Below, piece by piece: positions 1 to 9,649 of a stretch of 64,000 bases of DNA. Source of the stretch: Xylophilus sp. (GTDB taxonomy: Bacteria > Pseudomonadota > Gammaproteobacteria > Burkholderiales > Burkholderiaceae_C). The translations under genes were made by a program, and so were the position numbers. The stretch spans positions 62,001 through 126,000 of the forward strand of contig WNDY01000006.1 of the NCBI GenBank assembly GCA_009914555.1. The letters are read 5' to 3'. Within the stretch, counting starts at the first letter, position 1, and every line of letters begins with the position of its first letter. The notes beneath the pieces are model-generated. The model was not told the origin of the DNA. It saw only the letters and a program-made list of their open reading frames with translations, and did not search any database.

Positions 1-1024
1 GGCGGGTGTACTTGAACCAGACCACCTGCAGCATCACCGACAGCGCCTCGACCACGAAGATGCCGCCCATGATCGCGAGAACGATCTCCTGGCGCACGAT
101 GATGGCGATGGCGCCGAGCGCGCCGCCGAGCGCGAGCGCGCCCACGTCGCCCATGAAGACCTGGGCCGGGTGCGTGTTGAACCAGAGGAACGCGAGCCCC
201 GCGCCGGCCATGGCCGAGCAGAAGATCAGCAGCTCGCCCGAGCCCGGGATGTGCGGGAACAGCAGGTACTTCGAATAGGCGGCGCTGCCGGTCACGTAGG
301 CGAACACGCCAAGCGAGGCGCCGACCATCACCACCGGCATGATCGCCAGGCCGTCGAGCCCGTCGGTCAGGTTGACCGCGTTGCTCGACCCGACGATCAC
401 GAGGTAGGTCAGGACCATGAAGCCGATCACGCCGAGCGGGTAGCTCACCTCCTTGAAGAACGGCAGCAGCAGGCCGGCCTTGGGCGGCAGGCTCACGTCG
501 AAACCCGAGCGCACCCAGTTGATGAACAGCTCGACCACGCGCCCGTTGGAGTTCTCGGAGATGCTGAACACGAGGTAGAGCGCGGCCAGCAGGCCGATGA
601 CCGACTGCCAGAAGTACTTCTCGCGCGAGCGCATGCCCTCCGGGTCCTTGCGCACGACCTTGCGCCAGTCGTCCACCCAGCCGATGGCGCCGAAGCCCAG
701 CATCACCGCCAGCACGATCCAGACGAAGCGGTTGGACAGGTCGGCCCAGAGCAGCGTCGAGACGGTGATGGCCAGCAGGATCAGCACGCCGCCCATGGTC
801 GGCGTGCCGTTCTTCGACAGGTGCGACTGCATCGCATAGCCGCGCACCGGCTGGCCGATCTTGAGCTCGGCGAGCTTGCGGATCACGAACGGGCCGGCCA
901 GCAGGCCGATCAGCAGCGCGGTCACGGCGGCCATCACTGCGCGCAGCGTGATGTACTGGAACACGCGGAAGTAGCTGAGCTCGGGCGACAGCCCCTGCAG
1001 CCATTGGGCCAGGCTCAGCAGCAT
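1..1024 (-). CDS. mraY: Phospho-N-acetylmuramoyl-pentapeptide transferase MraY (3' end off window)
   Basis: Makes lipid I by moving phospho-MurNAc-pentapeptide from UDP to undecaprenyl phosphate at the inner membrane, the first membrane step of peptidoglycan synthesis. The translation from the ATG at 1024 begins [19 protein letters not shown] and is a string of hydrophobic segments. It carries the family signatures GWVDDWRK and, near residue 213, [13 protein letters not shown], whose aspartates bind Mg2+. About 341 codons are present. The family is usually near 390 aa, so roughly 50 C-terminal residues lie beyond the left edge. It is the last visible gene of the dcw operon, 46 bp after murF. 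High GC with no disruption. Confidence 0.97.
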   Translation of the reverse strand, partial: MLLSLAQWLQGLSPELSYFRVFQYITLRAVMAAVTALLIGLLAGPFVIRKLAELKIGQPVRGYAMQSHLSKNGTPTMGGVLILLAITVSTLLWADLSNRFVWIVLAVMLGFGAIGWVDDWRKVVRKDPEGMRSREKYFWQSVIGLLAALYLVFSISENSNGRVVELFINWVRSGFDVSLPPKAGLLLPFFKEVSYPLGVIGFMVLTYLVIVGSSNAVNLTDGLDGLAIMPVVMVGASLGVFAYVTGSAAYSKYLLFPHIPGSGELLIFCSAMAGAGLAFLWFNTHPAQVFMGDVGALALGGALGAIAIIVRQEIVLAIMGGIFVVEALSVMLQVVWFKYTR

Positions 1025-1070
1025 GCGGCTGCCCCCGGCGAAACGTTGAAGAGAGGAGATGCTGCTGTTG

Positions 1071-2474
1071 TCATTCTTGCTTGCCTGAACCGTCCGAACC
1101 GGCGGCGGCCGAGATCGCCTCGACCACCCGCTCCATGCGCATCGAGCGCGAACCCTTGACCAGTACGCTGCCTGCGGCCGGCAGCGCGGCGCGCACCGCC
1201 TCCAGCAGCGGCGCGAGGTCGTCGAAATGGCGGCCGGCCGCACCGGCCTGCCGCGCGATCGCCGCGGCCTGGCGCCCCAGCGTGAAGACCTGGCCGATGC
1301 CGCGCGCGCGGGCATGGTCGCCGACCTCGGCATGGAAGGCCGGGCCCTGGTCGCCCACCTCGGCCATGTCGCCGGCCACCAGCAGCTGCGGCTGCGGCAG
1401 GGCCGCGAGCACGTCGACGGCGGCGCGCATCGAATCGGGGTTGGCGTTGTAGGTATCGTCCACCACGGTGACCGTGCGGCCGCCGAGCCGGAGCTGGAAG
1501 GCGCGCGAGCGGCCCTGGACCGGCTCGAACGCGGCGAGGCCGGCGCCTATGGCCGCGAGCGGCGCCCCGGCGCCGAGCGCGGCGGCCGTGGCGGCGAGCG
1601 CGTTCTTGACGTTGTGGCCGCCGGCGATGCCCAGCGTGAATTCCAGCGGGCCGGCCGGCGTGTCGACCTGCACCTGCCAGGCGTCGCCCTGCCAGTCGGC
1701 ATGGCGCAGGCGCACGTCGGCCGGGCCTTGCGTGGCGAACGTGATGTGGCGGCGCGAGCCGGCCAGCGCCTGCCAGACGCCAGCGTAGTCGTCGTCGGCC
1801 GGCCACACGGCCACGCCGGCCGCATCGAGCGCCGCGATGGCCGCGCCGTTCTCGCGGGCCACGGCCTCGACCGTGTGCATGAATTCCTGGTGCTCGCGCT
1901 GGGCATTGTTGACCAGCGCGACCGTCGGCCGGGCTATCGATCCGAGCTGCGCGATCTCGCCCGGATGGTTCATGCCGAGTTCGACCACGCCGGCGCGGTG
2001 CGAAGCGCGCAGCCGCAGCAGCGTGAGCGGCACGCCCACGTCGTTGTTGAGGTTGCCCTGGGTGGCGAAGGCCGCGTCGCCGTGCCAGGCGCGCAGGATG
2101 GCCGCGACCATCTGGGTGACCGTGGTCTTGCCGTTGCTGCCGGTGACCGCGACGAGCGGAAGATCGAACTGCGCGCGCCAGCCGGCGGCGATGCGGCCGA
2201 GCGCGGCGCGGCCGTCGTCCACCCGCACGCCGGGCAGGCCGGCCGTGTCGAGGCCGCGCTCGGCCACCACGGCGGCGGCGCCGGCGGCGCGGGCCTGCGG
2301 CAGGAAGTCGTGCGCGTCGAAGCGCTCGCCGCGCAGCGCGACGAACAGGTCGCCGGGTCGGAGGCTGCGGGTGTCGGTGTGCACGCGCGCGACCGGCACG
2401 GTGCCGTCGCCCATGAGCGTGCCGCCGGCCCAGGCGGCGGCCTGCGCGAGGGTCATCATCGCCAGGGCACTCAT
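1071..2474 (-). CDS. murF: UDP-MurNAc-tripeptide--D-Ala-D-Ala ligase MurF
   Basis: Cytoplasmic ATP-dependent ligase that adds D-Ala-D-Ala to UDP-MurNAc-tripeptide, completing the pentapeptide that MraY uses. The protein is 467 aa, normal for MurF. It has the Mur-ligase P-loop [12 protein letters not shown], the MNHPGEIA segment of the central domain, and [11 protein letters not shown] in the C-terminal domain. An open frame runs upstream to 2651, but the ATG at 2474 ([13 protein letters not shown]) overlaps the murE stop as ATGA and gives the expected N-terminus, so I chose it. Translationally coupled within the dcw operon. Confidence 0.97.
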   Translation of the reverse strand: MSALAMMTLAQAAAWAGGTLMGDGTVPVARVHTDTRSLRPGDLFVALRGERFDAHDFLPQARAAGAAAVVAERGLDTAGLPGVRVDDGRAALGRIAAGWRAQFDLPLVAVTGSNGKTTVTQMVAAILRAWHGDAAFATQGNLNNDVGVPLTLLRLRASHRAGVVELGMNHPGEIAQLGSIARPTVALVNNAQREHQEFMHTVEAVARENGAAIAALDAAGVAVWPADDDYAGVWQALAGSRRHITFATQGPADVRLRHADWQGDAWQVQVDTPAGPLEFTLGIAGGHNVKNALAATAAALGAGAPLAAIGAGLAAFEPVQGRSRAFQLRLGGRTVTVVDDTYNANPDSMRAAVDVLAALPQPQLLVAGDMAEVGDQGPAFHAEVGDHARARGIGQVFTLGRQAAAIARQAGAAGRHFDDLAPLLEAVRAALPAAGSVLVKGSRSMRMERVVEAISAAAGSDGSGKQE

Positions 2475-3958
2475 GCAGCCGTCCTTGCGGCGAGCGCGGC
2501 CTCGGCCTCGGCGCGGTCGGAGAACGGGCGGCGCACGCCGGCCGTCTCCTGGGTGGCCTCGTGGCCCTTGCCGGCGATCAGCACCACATCGGCCGGCGCG
2601 GCCTCGGCCAGCGCGGCGTGGATCGCGCGGGCGCGGTCCGCTTCGGTGCACGCATCGGCGAGCGCGGGCAGGCCGACGGCGATCTGCTCGATGATGGCCC
2701 GCGGGTCTTCGCTGCGCGGGTTGTCGCTGGTGATCCAGACGCGGTCGGCGCCGCGCGCGGCGGCCTGGGCCATACGCGGGCGTTTCGTCGCATCGCGGTC
2801 GCCGCCGCAGCCGAACACGCAGATGAGCCGGCCGCCGCGCGCACGGCTGAGCGGGCGCAGCGCGGCCAGCGCCTTCTCGATGGCATCGGGCGTGTGGGCA
2901 TAGTCCACGACCGCCAGCGGCTGGCCGTCGCGCGCGACGCGCTCCATGCGGCCGGGCACCGGTGCCAGCCGGGCGCAGGCCGCCGCGGCCTCGGCCAGCG
3001 GAACGCCAAGGGTGCGCAGCGCGGCGACCACGCCGAGCAGGTTGCTCAGGTTGTAGTCGCCGCCGATGTCTGCATAGAGGGGTATGGGCTCACTGTGCCC
3101 GTTCTCCGCCAGCTGGCAGGAGATTCCCCGGGCGGTATATTGAATGACTTGCGCAACCAGCCGGGCGCCGGCATGCAGCGAGACGGTCCACACGTCCAGG
3201 CCCCCGCCGGCCAGTTCGCCGGCCAGACGCACGCCGGCCGGATCGTCCACATTGACCACTGCGGCCCGCAGGCCCTCGTGCGCGAACAGCGCGACCTTGG
3301 CCCGCCAGTAGGCTTCCATGCTGCCGTGGTAGTCGAGGTGGTCCTGGGTGAAGTTCGTGAAGATCGCGGTGCGGATGCGCGTGCCCGCGAGGCGCTGCTC
3401 GGCGATGCCGATGGACGAAGCCTCGATCGCCGCGGCCCGGAGCCCGCCGTCGGCGAACGTGCGGAAGGCGCGCTGCAGCAGCACCGGGTCTGGCGTCGTC
3501 AGGCCGTTGTGGACCACGCCGTCCGGCGGCACGCCGGTGCCCAGCGTGCCGACCACGGCGCAGCCGATGCCGGCCTGCGTGGCGGCCTGGGCCAGCCACC
3601 AGGCGGTGCTGGTCTTGCCGTTGGTGCCGGTCACGGCCAGCACGTCGAGCGCGTGCGAGGGCCGGCCGAACCACAGCGCGGCGATCGGGCCGGTGGCGGC
3701 TTTCAAACCAGGGTAGGCCGCGACCTCGGCCGTGCCGAAGTCGAACACCTCGGCGCCTTCGGCCTCCACGAGCGCCGCCCCAGCGCCCTGCGCGAAAGCG
3801 TTGCCGACGAAGCCGCGTCCATCCGTCGCGGCACCGGGCCAGGCGATGAAGCCGTCGCCCGCGCCGACCGCGCGGCTGTCGGTCTGCAGCGTGCCGGGCG
3901 CGCGCGCGCGCAGCCACTGCACGGCCTGTTCAGGAGTGCGAAGGATCGTCGGGCTCAC
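2471..3958 (-). CDS. murE: UDP-MurNAc-L-Ala-D-Glu--meso-DAP ligase MurE
   Basis: Cytoplasmic ligase adding the third stem-peptide residue during peptidoglycan precursor synthesis. The 495-aa protein has the P-loop GTNGKTSTAW (residues 111-120). Near residue 410 it carries DNPRSEDP, the DNPR motif that known family members use to select meso-diaminopimelate rather than lysine. dapF, which makes meso-DAP, is also in this window (24665-25537). Start and stop overlap ftsI and murF by 4 bp each, indicating translational coupling in the dcw operon. Confidence 0.97.
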   Translation of the reverse strand: MSPTILRTPEQAVQWLRARAPGTLQTDSRAVGAGDGFIAWPGAATDGRGFVGNAFAQGAGAALVEAEGAEVFDFGTAEVAAYPGLKAATGPIAALWFGRPSHALDVLAVTGTNGKTSTAWWLAQAATQAGIGCAVVGTLGTGVPPDGVVHNGLTTPDPVLLQRAFRTFADGGLRAAAIEASSIGIAEQRLAGTRIRTAIFTNFTQDHLDYHGSMEAYWRAKVALFAHEGLRAAVVNVDDPAGVRLAGELAGGGLDVWTVSLHAGARLVAQVIQYTARGISCQLAENGHSEPIPLYADIGGDYNLSNLLGVVAALRTLGVPLAEAAAACARLAPVPGRMERVARDGQPLAVVDYAHTPDAIEKALAALRPLSRARGGRLICVFGCGGDRDATKRPRMAQAAARGADRVWITSDNPRSEDPRAIIEQIAVGLPALADACTEADRARAIHAALAEAAPADVVLIAGKGHEATQETAGVRRPFSDRAEAEAALAARTAA

Positions 3959-5700
3959 AGCGATTCCTGCACCGGATCGGCCACGATCTGCGGCTTGACG
4001 CTGAGGTCGGGCTGCACGCCCATGAGGCGCAGCGTCTGCTGCACCACTTCGCTGAACACCGGCCCGGCGACGGTGCCGCCGTAGTAGGAGCCGGCGCTCG
4101 GCTCGTCGACCATGACGGCGACGATGATGCGCGGCTTCTCGATCGGCGCCATGCCGGTGAACCAGGCGCGGTACTTGCCCGCGGCGTAGCCGCGGCCGAC
4201 CTGCTTGCGCGCCGTGCCGGACTTGCCGCCGACCGAATAGCTCACGGTCTGCGCCTTCTGGCCGGTGCCGCCGGGGCCAGCCGCGAGCCAGAGCATGTGG
4301 CGCACCTCGGCCGCGTTCTCGGCCGAGAACACGCGCGTGCCGACCGGCGCCCCGGTGCTCTTGAGGATGGTGGCCGGGATCACGCTGCCGTCATGGGCGA
4401 AGGCGGTGTAGGAGCGCGCCATCTGGAACAGCGAGGCCGACAGGCCGTAGCCGTACGACATGGTGGCCTGCTCGATCGGCCGCCAGCTCTTCCAGGGCCG
4501 CAGCCGGCCGCTGACCGCGCCGGGGAACTGGATCTGCGGCTTCTGACCGAAGCCGAGCGCGCTGAAGTGGTCCCACATCTCCTGGGCCGACAGGCGCTGC
4601 GAGACCTTGGTCGCGCCGATGTTGCTCGACTTCTGGATCACGCCCTCGACCGTCAGCAGCCCATGGTTGCTGGTGTCGGTGATCGTCGAGCCGGTCACCG
4701 TGTAGCGGCCCGGGTTGGTGTCGATGAGCGTCGAAGGTTTCACACGGCCCAGCTCCAGCGCGGTGGCGATGGTGATCGGCTTCATCGTCGAGCCGGGCTC
4801 GAAGGTGTCGGTGAGCGCGCGGTTGCGCAGCTGCTCGCCGGTGAGGTTGCCGCGGTGGCCCGGGTCGTAGCTCGGATAGTTGGCCAGCGCCAGCAGTTCG
4901 CCGGTGACGGCGTCGAGCACGACCACGCTGCCGGCCTTGGCCTTGTTGGCGGTGACCGCGTCGCGCAGCTTCTGGTAGGCGAAGAACTGGACCTTGCTGT
5001 CCACCGACAGCTGGATGTCCTTGCCGTCGACCGGCGGGATCTGCTCGCCCACGCCCTCGACCACGCGGCCCAGGCGGTCCTTGATCACACGGCGCGAGCC
5101 GGGCTTGCCGGCCAGCTCGTCGTTGAAGGCGAGTTCCATGCCTTCCTGGCCGCGGTCTTCCACATTGGTGAAGCCGACCACGTGCGCGGCCGACTCGCCC
5201 TCGGGGTACTGGCGCTTGTATTCCTTGCGCTGGTAGATGCCCTTGACGCCCTGCGCGGCGATCTTCTGGCCGATGTCCCAGTCGACCTGGCGCTTGATCC
5301 AGACGAAGGTCTTGTCCTCGTTCTCGATCTTCTTCTCGAACTCGGCGAACGGCATCTCCAGCAGCTTGGCGATCTGCTGGAGCTTGGCCCGCACTTCGGG
5401 ATCGTCGCGGTCGATGTCCTCGGGAATGCCCCAGATGCTGGCGGCCGGCACGCTGGAGGCGAGGATCAGGCCGTTGCGGTCGAGGATGCGGCCGCGGTTG
5501 GCCGGCAGCTCCAGCGTGCGGGCGAAGCGGACCTCGCCCTGGCACTGGAAGAAGTCGTTGCCCACGACCTGCACGTAGAGCGCGCGGCCGGCCAGCCCCA
5601 GGAAACCGAAGGCGATCATCGCGACGATGAACTTGCTGCGCCAGACCGGCGTCTTGCTGGCCAGCAGCGGGCTGGTGGCGTAGCGCACGCTGCGGCTCAT
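3955..5700 (-). CDS. ftsI: Septal peptidoglycan transpeptidase FtsI (PBP3)
   Basis: Class B penicillin-binding protein that cross-links septal peptidoglycan with FtsW, FtsL and FtsB. The protein is 581 aa. A short basic cytoplasmic tail precedes one membrane anchor (about residues 23-45). The dimerisation domain contains RGRILDRNG. The transpeptidase domain has all three catalytic motifs: STMK (S304), SSN (358-360) and KSGT (493-496). It overlaps ftsL upstream and murE downstream by 4 bp. Nothing unusual in length or motifs. Confidence 0.97.
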   Translation of the reverse strand: MSRSVRYATSPLLASKTPVWRSKFIVAMIAFGFLGLAGRALYVQVVGNDFFQCQGEVRFARTLELPANRGRILDRNGLILASSVPAASIWGIPEDIDRDDPEVRAKLQQIAKLLEMPFAEFEKKIENEDKTFVWIKRQVDWDIGQKIAAQGVKGIYQRKEYKRQYPEGESAAHVVGFTNVEDRGQEGMELAFNDELAGKPGSRRVIKDRLGRVVEGVGEQIPPVDGKDIQLSVDSKVQFFAYQKLRDAVTANKAKAGSVVVLDAVTGELLALANYPSYDPGHRGNLTGEQLRNRALTDTFEPGSTMKPITIATALELGRVKPSTLIDTNPGRYTVTGSTITDTSNHGLLTVEGVIQKSSNIGATKVSQRLSAQEMWDHFSALGFGQKPQIQFPGAVSGRLRPWKSWRPIEQATMSYGYGLSASLFQMARSYTAFAHDGSVIPATILKSTGAPVGTRVFSAENAAEVRHMLWLAAGPGGTGQKAQTVSYSVGGKSGTARKQVGRGYAAGKYRAWFTGMAPIEKPRIIVAVMVDEPSAGSYYGGTVAGPVFSEVVQQTLRLMGVQPDLSVKPQIVADPVQESL

Positions 5701-6020
5701 TGGGACGCTCCTGCCGGCGCGGCCGGGGCGGCGTCCTGCGGCACCGGCGCCGGTGTGCCCTTGTCGTGCACGTACTGGGTGATCGCCGGCGTGGCCGTGC
5801 GCATCTTGAGCTGGTCGCGCGCCATCTTCTCCACGCGCAGGGGAGTGGCCTGGGCGCGGCGCTCGACCTGCAGGCGGTCGAAGTCGGTGGCGAGGCTGCG
5901 GCCCTCGGACACGGCACGGTCGAGCGCGGTGAACAGCTGGCGCGATTTGTACTGCGTGTGCACGAGGTAGAGCGCGCTCGCGATGACGGCGAGCAGCAGC
6001 ACGAGGCTCAATCGGGTCAT
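5697..6020 (-). CDS. ftsL: Cell division protein FtsL
   Basis: Small bitopic divisome protein that bridges FtsB and the FtsWI synthase. The 107-aa product begins with one transmembrane helix (about residues 4-20, [17 protein letters not shown]). A periplasmic coiled-coil-prone stretch follows with [16 protein letters not shown], the conserved region before the C-terminus. The tail is rich in Pro and Ala. Sequence conservation in FtsL is low, so position between rsmH and ftsI with 4-bp overlaps on both sides, plus topology, carries most of the assignment. Confidence 0.93.
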   Translation of the reverse strand: MTRLSLVLLLAVIASALYLVHTQYKSRQLFTALDRAVSEGRSLATDFDRLQVERRAQATPLRVEKMARDQLKMRTATPAITQYVHDKGTPAPVPQDAAPAAPAGASQ

Positions 6021-6964
6021 GCGGGCACCTCGGTGCGCTCGGCCACCCGCAGCACGGCGCTGCGGGCGCGCGGGTTGGCCTCGACCTCGGCGGCCGAGGG
6101 CTTGATGCGCCCGATGGCGCGCAGGCGCTGCGGCTTGGGCGGCGCGAACGGCGCGCGGCGGTCGTAGACCTCCTTCGAATGCCGGGCGATGAAGGTCTTG
6201 ACGATGCGGTCTTCGAGCGAATGGAAGCTGATGACCGCGAGCCGGCCGCCCGGCGCCAGCACGCGCAGGCAGGCGTCTAGTGCCTGCTGGAGCTCTTCAA
6301 GCTCAGCGTTGATGAAAATCCGCAGTGCCTGAAATGTGCGCGTCGCAGGGTTCTGGCCCGGCTCGCGGGTCTTGACCGCACCGGCCACGAGTTCGGCCAG
6401 TTCGGCTGTGCGGGCAAGGGGGCCGCGCTCCTGCCGGCGCGCAACAATCGCCTTTGCAATGGGGCCAGCAAACCGTTCTTTACCGAAGTCACGTATCACC
6501 TCCGCGATCTGTTGCACGTCGGCCGTGGCGAGCCAGTCGGCCACGCTCTCGCCGCGCGTCGTGTCCATGCGCATGTCGAGCGGGCCGTCGCCGCGGAAGC
6601 TGAAGCCGCGCTCGGGATTGTCGATCTGCGGCGAACTCACGCCCAAGTCCATCAGCACGCCGGCCACGCTGCCCGCGGGCAGGTCGCCCAGCCCCACGAA
6701 GCCCCCGTGCCGGATCGCAAAGCGCGCATCGGCGATGCGCGCGGCCTCGGCGACGGCCTCGATGTCCTTGTCGAAGGCAATGAGCCGGCCGCCCGCGGGC
6801 AGGCGCGAGAGGATCAGGCGCGCATGCCCGCCGCGGCCGAACGTGGCATCCACGTAGGTGCCCGCCGCGAGTTGCGCCGCCGTGCCGTCGGACGCAGGCT
6901 GCGCCGACAGGGCGTCCACTGCTTCGTTGAGCAGGACGGTGGTGTGCCGCCACTGGTTGTCCAC
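6017..6964 (-). CDS. rsmH: 16S rRNA (cytosine1402-N4)-methyltransferase RsmH
   Basis: Cytoplasmic SAM-dependent enzyme that methylates N4 of C1402 in the 16S rRNA P-site region (formerly MraW). The 315-aa product starts [19 protein letters not shown]. It has the SAM-binding motif [14 protein letters not shown], then [14 protein letters not shown], the [16 protein letters not shown] segment and the C-terminal [13 protein letters not shown], all characteristic of the family. It follows mraZ by 9 bp and overlaps ftsL by 4 bp. Confidence 0.97.
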   Translation of the reverse strand: MDNQWRHTTVLLNEAVDALSAQPASDGTAAQLAAGTYVDATFGRGGHARLILSRLPAGGRLIAFDKDIEAVAEAARIADARFAIRHGGFVGLGDLPAGSVAGVLMDLGVSSPQIDNPERGFSFRGDGPLDMRMDTTRGESVADWLATADVQQIAEVIRDFGKERFAGPIAKAIVARRQERGPLARTAELAELVAGAVKTREPGQNPATRTFQALRIFINAELEELQQALDACLRVLAPGGRLAVISFHSLEDRIVKTFIARHSKEVYDRRAPFAPPKPQRLRAIGRIKPSAAEVEANPRARSAVLRVAERTEVPA

Positions 6965-6973
6965 GCTGCCCCG

Positions 6974-7402
6974 CTAGAAAGAGAAGTCCTTGAAGACGTC
7001 CGGCATCTCGCCCTGCATGGCCTCGGCCTCCTGCTGGTCGTAGGTGGCCTTGTCCCAGAGCTCGAAATGGCTGCCCATGCCCAGGAGCACGGCGTCCCTG
7101 GCGATGCCGGCGGCGCTGCGCAGTTCGGGCGAGATGAGCACGCGGCCGGAGCCATCCATCTCCACGTCCATCGCGTTGCCCAGGAAGATGCGCTTCCACC
7201 ACTGGGCGTTCATCGGCAGCCTGGCCACGCTCTCGCGGAACTTCTCCCATTCGGGGCGGGGAAAAACCATCAAGCACCCATGAGGGTGCTTGGTGATGGT
7301 GAGGGCTCCGGCGGCCGTGGCGCTGAGGACGTCACGATGCCGGGTCGGCACCGATAGCCGCCCCTTTGCATCCAGACTCAGCGATGAAGCCCCTTGAAAC
7401 AC
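6974..7402 (-). CDS. mraZ: Transcriptional regulator MraZ, GTG start
   Basis: AbrB-fold DNA-binding protein that represses its own dcw operon. I place the start at the GTG at 7402, giving a 142-aa protein beginning (M)[19 protein letters not shown], the standard MraZ N-terminus and length. A CGGGG Shine-Dalgarno-like element lies 8 nt upstream of that GTG. An ATG at 7465 in frame would add 21 atypical basic residues and start inside the MraZ box, so I reject it. The two SpoVT/AbrB repeats are visible ([14 protein letters not shown] and [13 protein letters not shown]). Confidence 0.93.
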   Translation of the reverse strand: MFQGASSLSLDAKGRLSVPTRHRDVLSATAAGALTITKHPHGCLMVFPRPEWEKFRESVARLPMNAQWWKRIFLGNAMDVEMDGSGRVLISPELRSAAGIARDAVLLGMGSHFELWDKATYDQQEAEAMQGEMPDVFKDFSF

Positions 7403-7446
7403 TGCAAAAACCCCGGTTCGCCCAAAACGCTTCCGACTGCGCATGG

Positions 7447-7486
7447 GATGGGCACTTTTTGCCACTTCATCCCACTTTTTTGCACT
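7447..7486 (-). promoter_or_regulatory. MraZ box: four 10-bp direct repeats upstream of mraZ
   Basis: Read on the minus strand, four tandem decamers start with AGTG at exact 10-bp spacing: AGTGCAAAAA, AGTGGGATGA, AGTGGCAAAA and AGTGCCCATC. Known MraZ operators are tandem TGGG-type pentamers with 5-bp spacers, that is, a 10-bp period. The array ends 44 bp before the GTG start of mraZ, as expected for autorepression of the dcw operon. Confidence 0.85.
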
Positions 7487-7511
7487 GTAGCAGGAAACGC
7501 GACCGCCGCAA
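7484..7511 (-). promoter_or_regulatory. Candidate dcw promoter
   Basis: On the minus strand TTGCGG (7511-7506) and TACAGT (7489-7484) lie 16 bp apart. They match sigma-70 consensus hexamers at 3/6 and 4/6 positions. The -10 overlaps the first MraZ repeat, so bound MraZ would cover the start site. The location fits, but the hexamer match is weak. Confidence 0.4.
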
Positions 7512-7555
7512 GGGGGCCTGCAGGAAAGTTTTGCAATGAAATCAATGACTTAGCT

Positions 7556-7599
7556 GTTCATCTGAAATGCCCGCTTACGCAAAAGCATTCCAGGTGAAC
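7556..7599. terminator. Imperfect hairpin between hslU and mraZ
   Basis: Arms GTTCATCTGAAATGC (7556-7570) and GCATTCCAGGTGAAC (7585-7599) pair over 15 positions with one mismatch and one G-U wobble around a 14-nt loop. It lies in the AT-richer gap (7487-7647) downstream of hslU. No T-run follows on the minus strand, so it could be a weak terminator, an RNA end-protecting stem or a protein site. Confidence 0.35.
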
Positions 7600-7647
7600 G
7601 ACTTAGCCGAAGCTCTTCAATAAGTTTGTGAAGGAACTCGGCCTTGC

Positions 7648-8973
7648 CTACAAGATGTAACGCGACCAGTCCTCGTCGCGGCTGCGCTCGGTGATGCGCG
7701 CATCCACATAGGCTTCGTCCACGGTCACGGTGGTGCCGGCCAGTTTGGCGGCATCGAAGCTGACCTCGTCGAGCAGGCGCTCCATCACGGTGGAGAGCCG
7801 GCGCGCGCCGATGTTCTCGGTGCGTTCATTCACGTCGTGCGCCACCTCGGCGATGCGGGAAATACCCCCGGGGGTGAACTCCACCGTCACCCCCTCGGTG
7901 CCGAGCAGCGCCTGGTACTGCCTGACCAGGGAGGCGTGGGTCTGCGTGAGGATGGCCTCGAAGTCCTGCACCGACAGCGACTCCAGCTCGACGCGGATCG
8001 GGAAGCGCCCCTGCAGTTCGGGGATCAGGTCGCTCGGCTTGCTCAGGTGGAAGGCGCCCGAGGCGATGAACAGGATGTGGTCGGTCTTGACCATGCCGTA
8101 CTTGGTGGTCACGGTCGTGCCTTCGACCAGCGGCAGCAGGTCGCGCTGCACACCCTGGCGCGAGACCTCGCCGGCGCCCGATCCGCCTTCCTGGCGCGAG
8201 GCGACCTTGTCGATCTCGTCGATGAAGACGATGCCGTTCTGCTCGGCATTGGCGAGCGCCAGCGTGCGGATCTCGTCCTCGTTGACCAGCTTGCCGGCCT
8301 CCTCGTCGACCAGCAGCCGGAGCGCCTCGCCGATGCGCAGCCTGCGTGTCTTGCGGCGGCCCTGACCCATCTGGCCGAACAGATCGCGCAGCTGCTCGGT
8401 CATGCCTTCCATGCCCTGCGGCCCCAGGATCTCGACCGGCGCGCGCGGCTCGGCCAGGTCGATCTCGATCTCCTTGTCGTCGAGCTGGCCCTCGCGCAGC
8501 TTCTTGCGGAAGGCCTGGCGGGCGGCATTGTCGGCCGGCGCGTCGGTGCCGCGGGCCGGCGGGATCAGCACGTCGAGGATGCGGTCCTCGGCGGCGTCCT
8601 CGGCGCGCACGCGCAGCTTGGCCCGCTCGGACTCGCGCAGCTGCTTGACGGCGACCTCGACCAGGTCGCGGACGATCGAATCGACGTCCTTGCCGACGTA
8701 GCCGACCTCGGTGAACTTGGTCGCCTCGACCTTGATGAACGGCGCGTCGGCCAGCCGCGCGAGGCGGCGGGCGATCTCGGTCTTGCCGACGCCGGTGGGG
8801 CCAATCATCAGAATGTTCTTCGGCGTGATCTCGTGGCGCAGCTTCTCGTCGACCTTCTGGCGGCGCCAGCGGTTGCGCAGCGCGATCGCGACGGCGCGCT
8901 TGGCCTGGGCCTGGCCGACGATGTGGTGGTCGAGCTCGGAGACGATCTCCTGGGGGGTCATGGAGGCAGACAT
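7648..8973 (-). CDS. hslU: ATP-dependent protease ATPase subunit HslU
   Basis: AAA+ unfoldase of the HslUV (ClpYQ) protease, which feeds unfolded substrates into HslV in the cytoplasm. The protein is 441 aa from the ATG at 8973 ([21 protein letters not shown]). Walker A is GPTGVGKTE (from residue 58) and Walker B is [10 protein letters not shown]. It ends DWSRYIL, the C-terminal tail that docks into HslV in the family. The frame stays open upstream through hslV, but the TGATG overlap with the hslV stop and the conserved N-terminus set the start. Confidence 0.97.
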   Translation of the reverse strand: MSASMTPQEIVSELDHHIVGQAQAKRAVAIALRNRWRRQKVDEKLRHEITPKNILMIGPTGVGKTEIARRLARLADAPFIKVEATKFTEVGYVGKDVDSIVRDLVEVAVKQLRESERAKLRVRAEDAAEDRILDVLIPPARGTDAPADNAARQAFRKKLREGQLDDKEIEIDLAEPRAPVEILGPQGMEGMTEQLRDLFGQMGQGRRKTRRLRIGEALRLLVDEEAGKLVNEDEIRTLALANAEQNGIVFIDEIDKVASRQEGGSGAGEVSRQGVQRDLLPLVEGTTVTTKYGMVKTDHILFIASGAFHLSKPSDLIPELQGRFPIRVELESLSVQDFEAILTQTHASLVRQYQALLGTEGVTVEFTPGGISRIAEVAHDVNERTENIGARRLSTVMERLLDEVSFDAAKLAGTTVTVDEAYVDARITERSRDEDWSRYIL

Positions 8974-9521
8974 CAGTCGAGGCTTTCGATCGTGTGGTGC
9001 ATGTTGGTGTAGATGCAGAGCTCGCCGGCGATCTCCAGCGACTTCTTGACGATGTCGCGCGCCGGCAGCGCGGTGTGGTCGAGCAGCGCCTTGGCGGCGG
9101 ACTGCGCATAGGCGCCGCCGGAGCCGATGGCGATCACGCCGTGCTCGGGCTCCAGCACGTCGCCGTTGCCGGTGATGATCAGCGAGGCGTCGCGGTCGGC
9201 CACGGCGAGCATGGCTTCGAGCCGGCGCAGCACGCGGTCGGTGCGCCAGTCCTTGGTCAGCTCGATGGCCGCGCGCACGAGGTGGCCCTGGTGCTTGTCG
9301 AGCTTGGCCTCGAATCGCTCGAACAGGGTGAAGGCGTCGGCCGTGGCGCCGGCGAAGCCCGCGAGGACCTTGCCGTGGTGCAGCCGGCGGACCTTGCGGG
9401 CCGAGCCCTTGACGACGATGTTGCCCAGCGTGACCTGGCCGTCGCCGCCGATGGCGACCTGCACGCCGTCGGCCGTCTGGCGGCGCACGCTGACGATGGT
9501 GGTTCCGTGATATTGCTCCAT
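8973..9521 (-). CDS. hslV: ATP-dependent protease proteolytic subunit HslV
   Basis: Threonine peptidase forming the double hexameric ring capped by HslU. The product is 182 aa from the ATG at 9521. A short propeptide (MEQYHG) precedes TTIVSVRR, so processing would expose Thr7 as the N-terminal nucleophile. GDGQVTLGN and a [14 protein letters not shown] segment match the proteasome-beta-like fold. The stop shares one base with the hslU start. A motif related to ATACCCC lies about 65 bp upstream. Confidence 0.97.
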   Translation of the reverse strand: MEQYHGTTIVSVRRQTADGVQVAIGGDGQVTLGNIVVKGSARKVRRLHHGKVLAGFAGATADAFTLFERFEAKLDKHQGHLVRAAIELTKDWRTDRVLRRLEAMLAVADRDASLIITGNGDVLEPEHGVIAIGSGGAYAQSAAKALLDHTALPARDIVKKSLEIAGELCIYTNMHHTIESLD

Positions 9522-9583
9522 AGCTGCCGGAGGTGGGGGCGGCGCCACGCATTGCAACCGCCTCGCAGCCCAAAGCGGGGAAA

Positions 9584-9649
9584 CATACTCCCCCAGTAGC
9601 ACCCCTGAAGCACCCGGCCGTCGCCCGCCAGGGGCATATACCCCCGGGG
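9584..9649. repeat. Two copies of a dispersed ATAYYCCC motif
   Basis: CATACTCCCCC starts at 9584, and CATATACCCCCGGGG spans 9635-9649 directly against the stop codon of the STAS-like gene. They belong to a set of similar short elements found mainly at gene ends and starts throughout the window (see findings). Confidence 0.5.

Noticed and set aside
7403..7465. N-terminal extension of MraZ from the ATG at 7465
   Set aside because: It would start inside the MraZ operator and adds residues absent from the family. The GTG at 7402 has better support.
7603..7660. Short plus-strand frame ending [16 protein letters not shown]
   Set aside because: Only about 18 codons preceded by a stop, and overlapping the 3' end of hslU.
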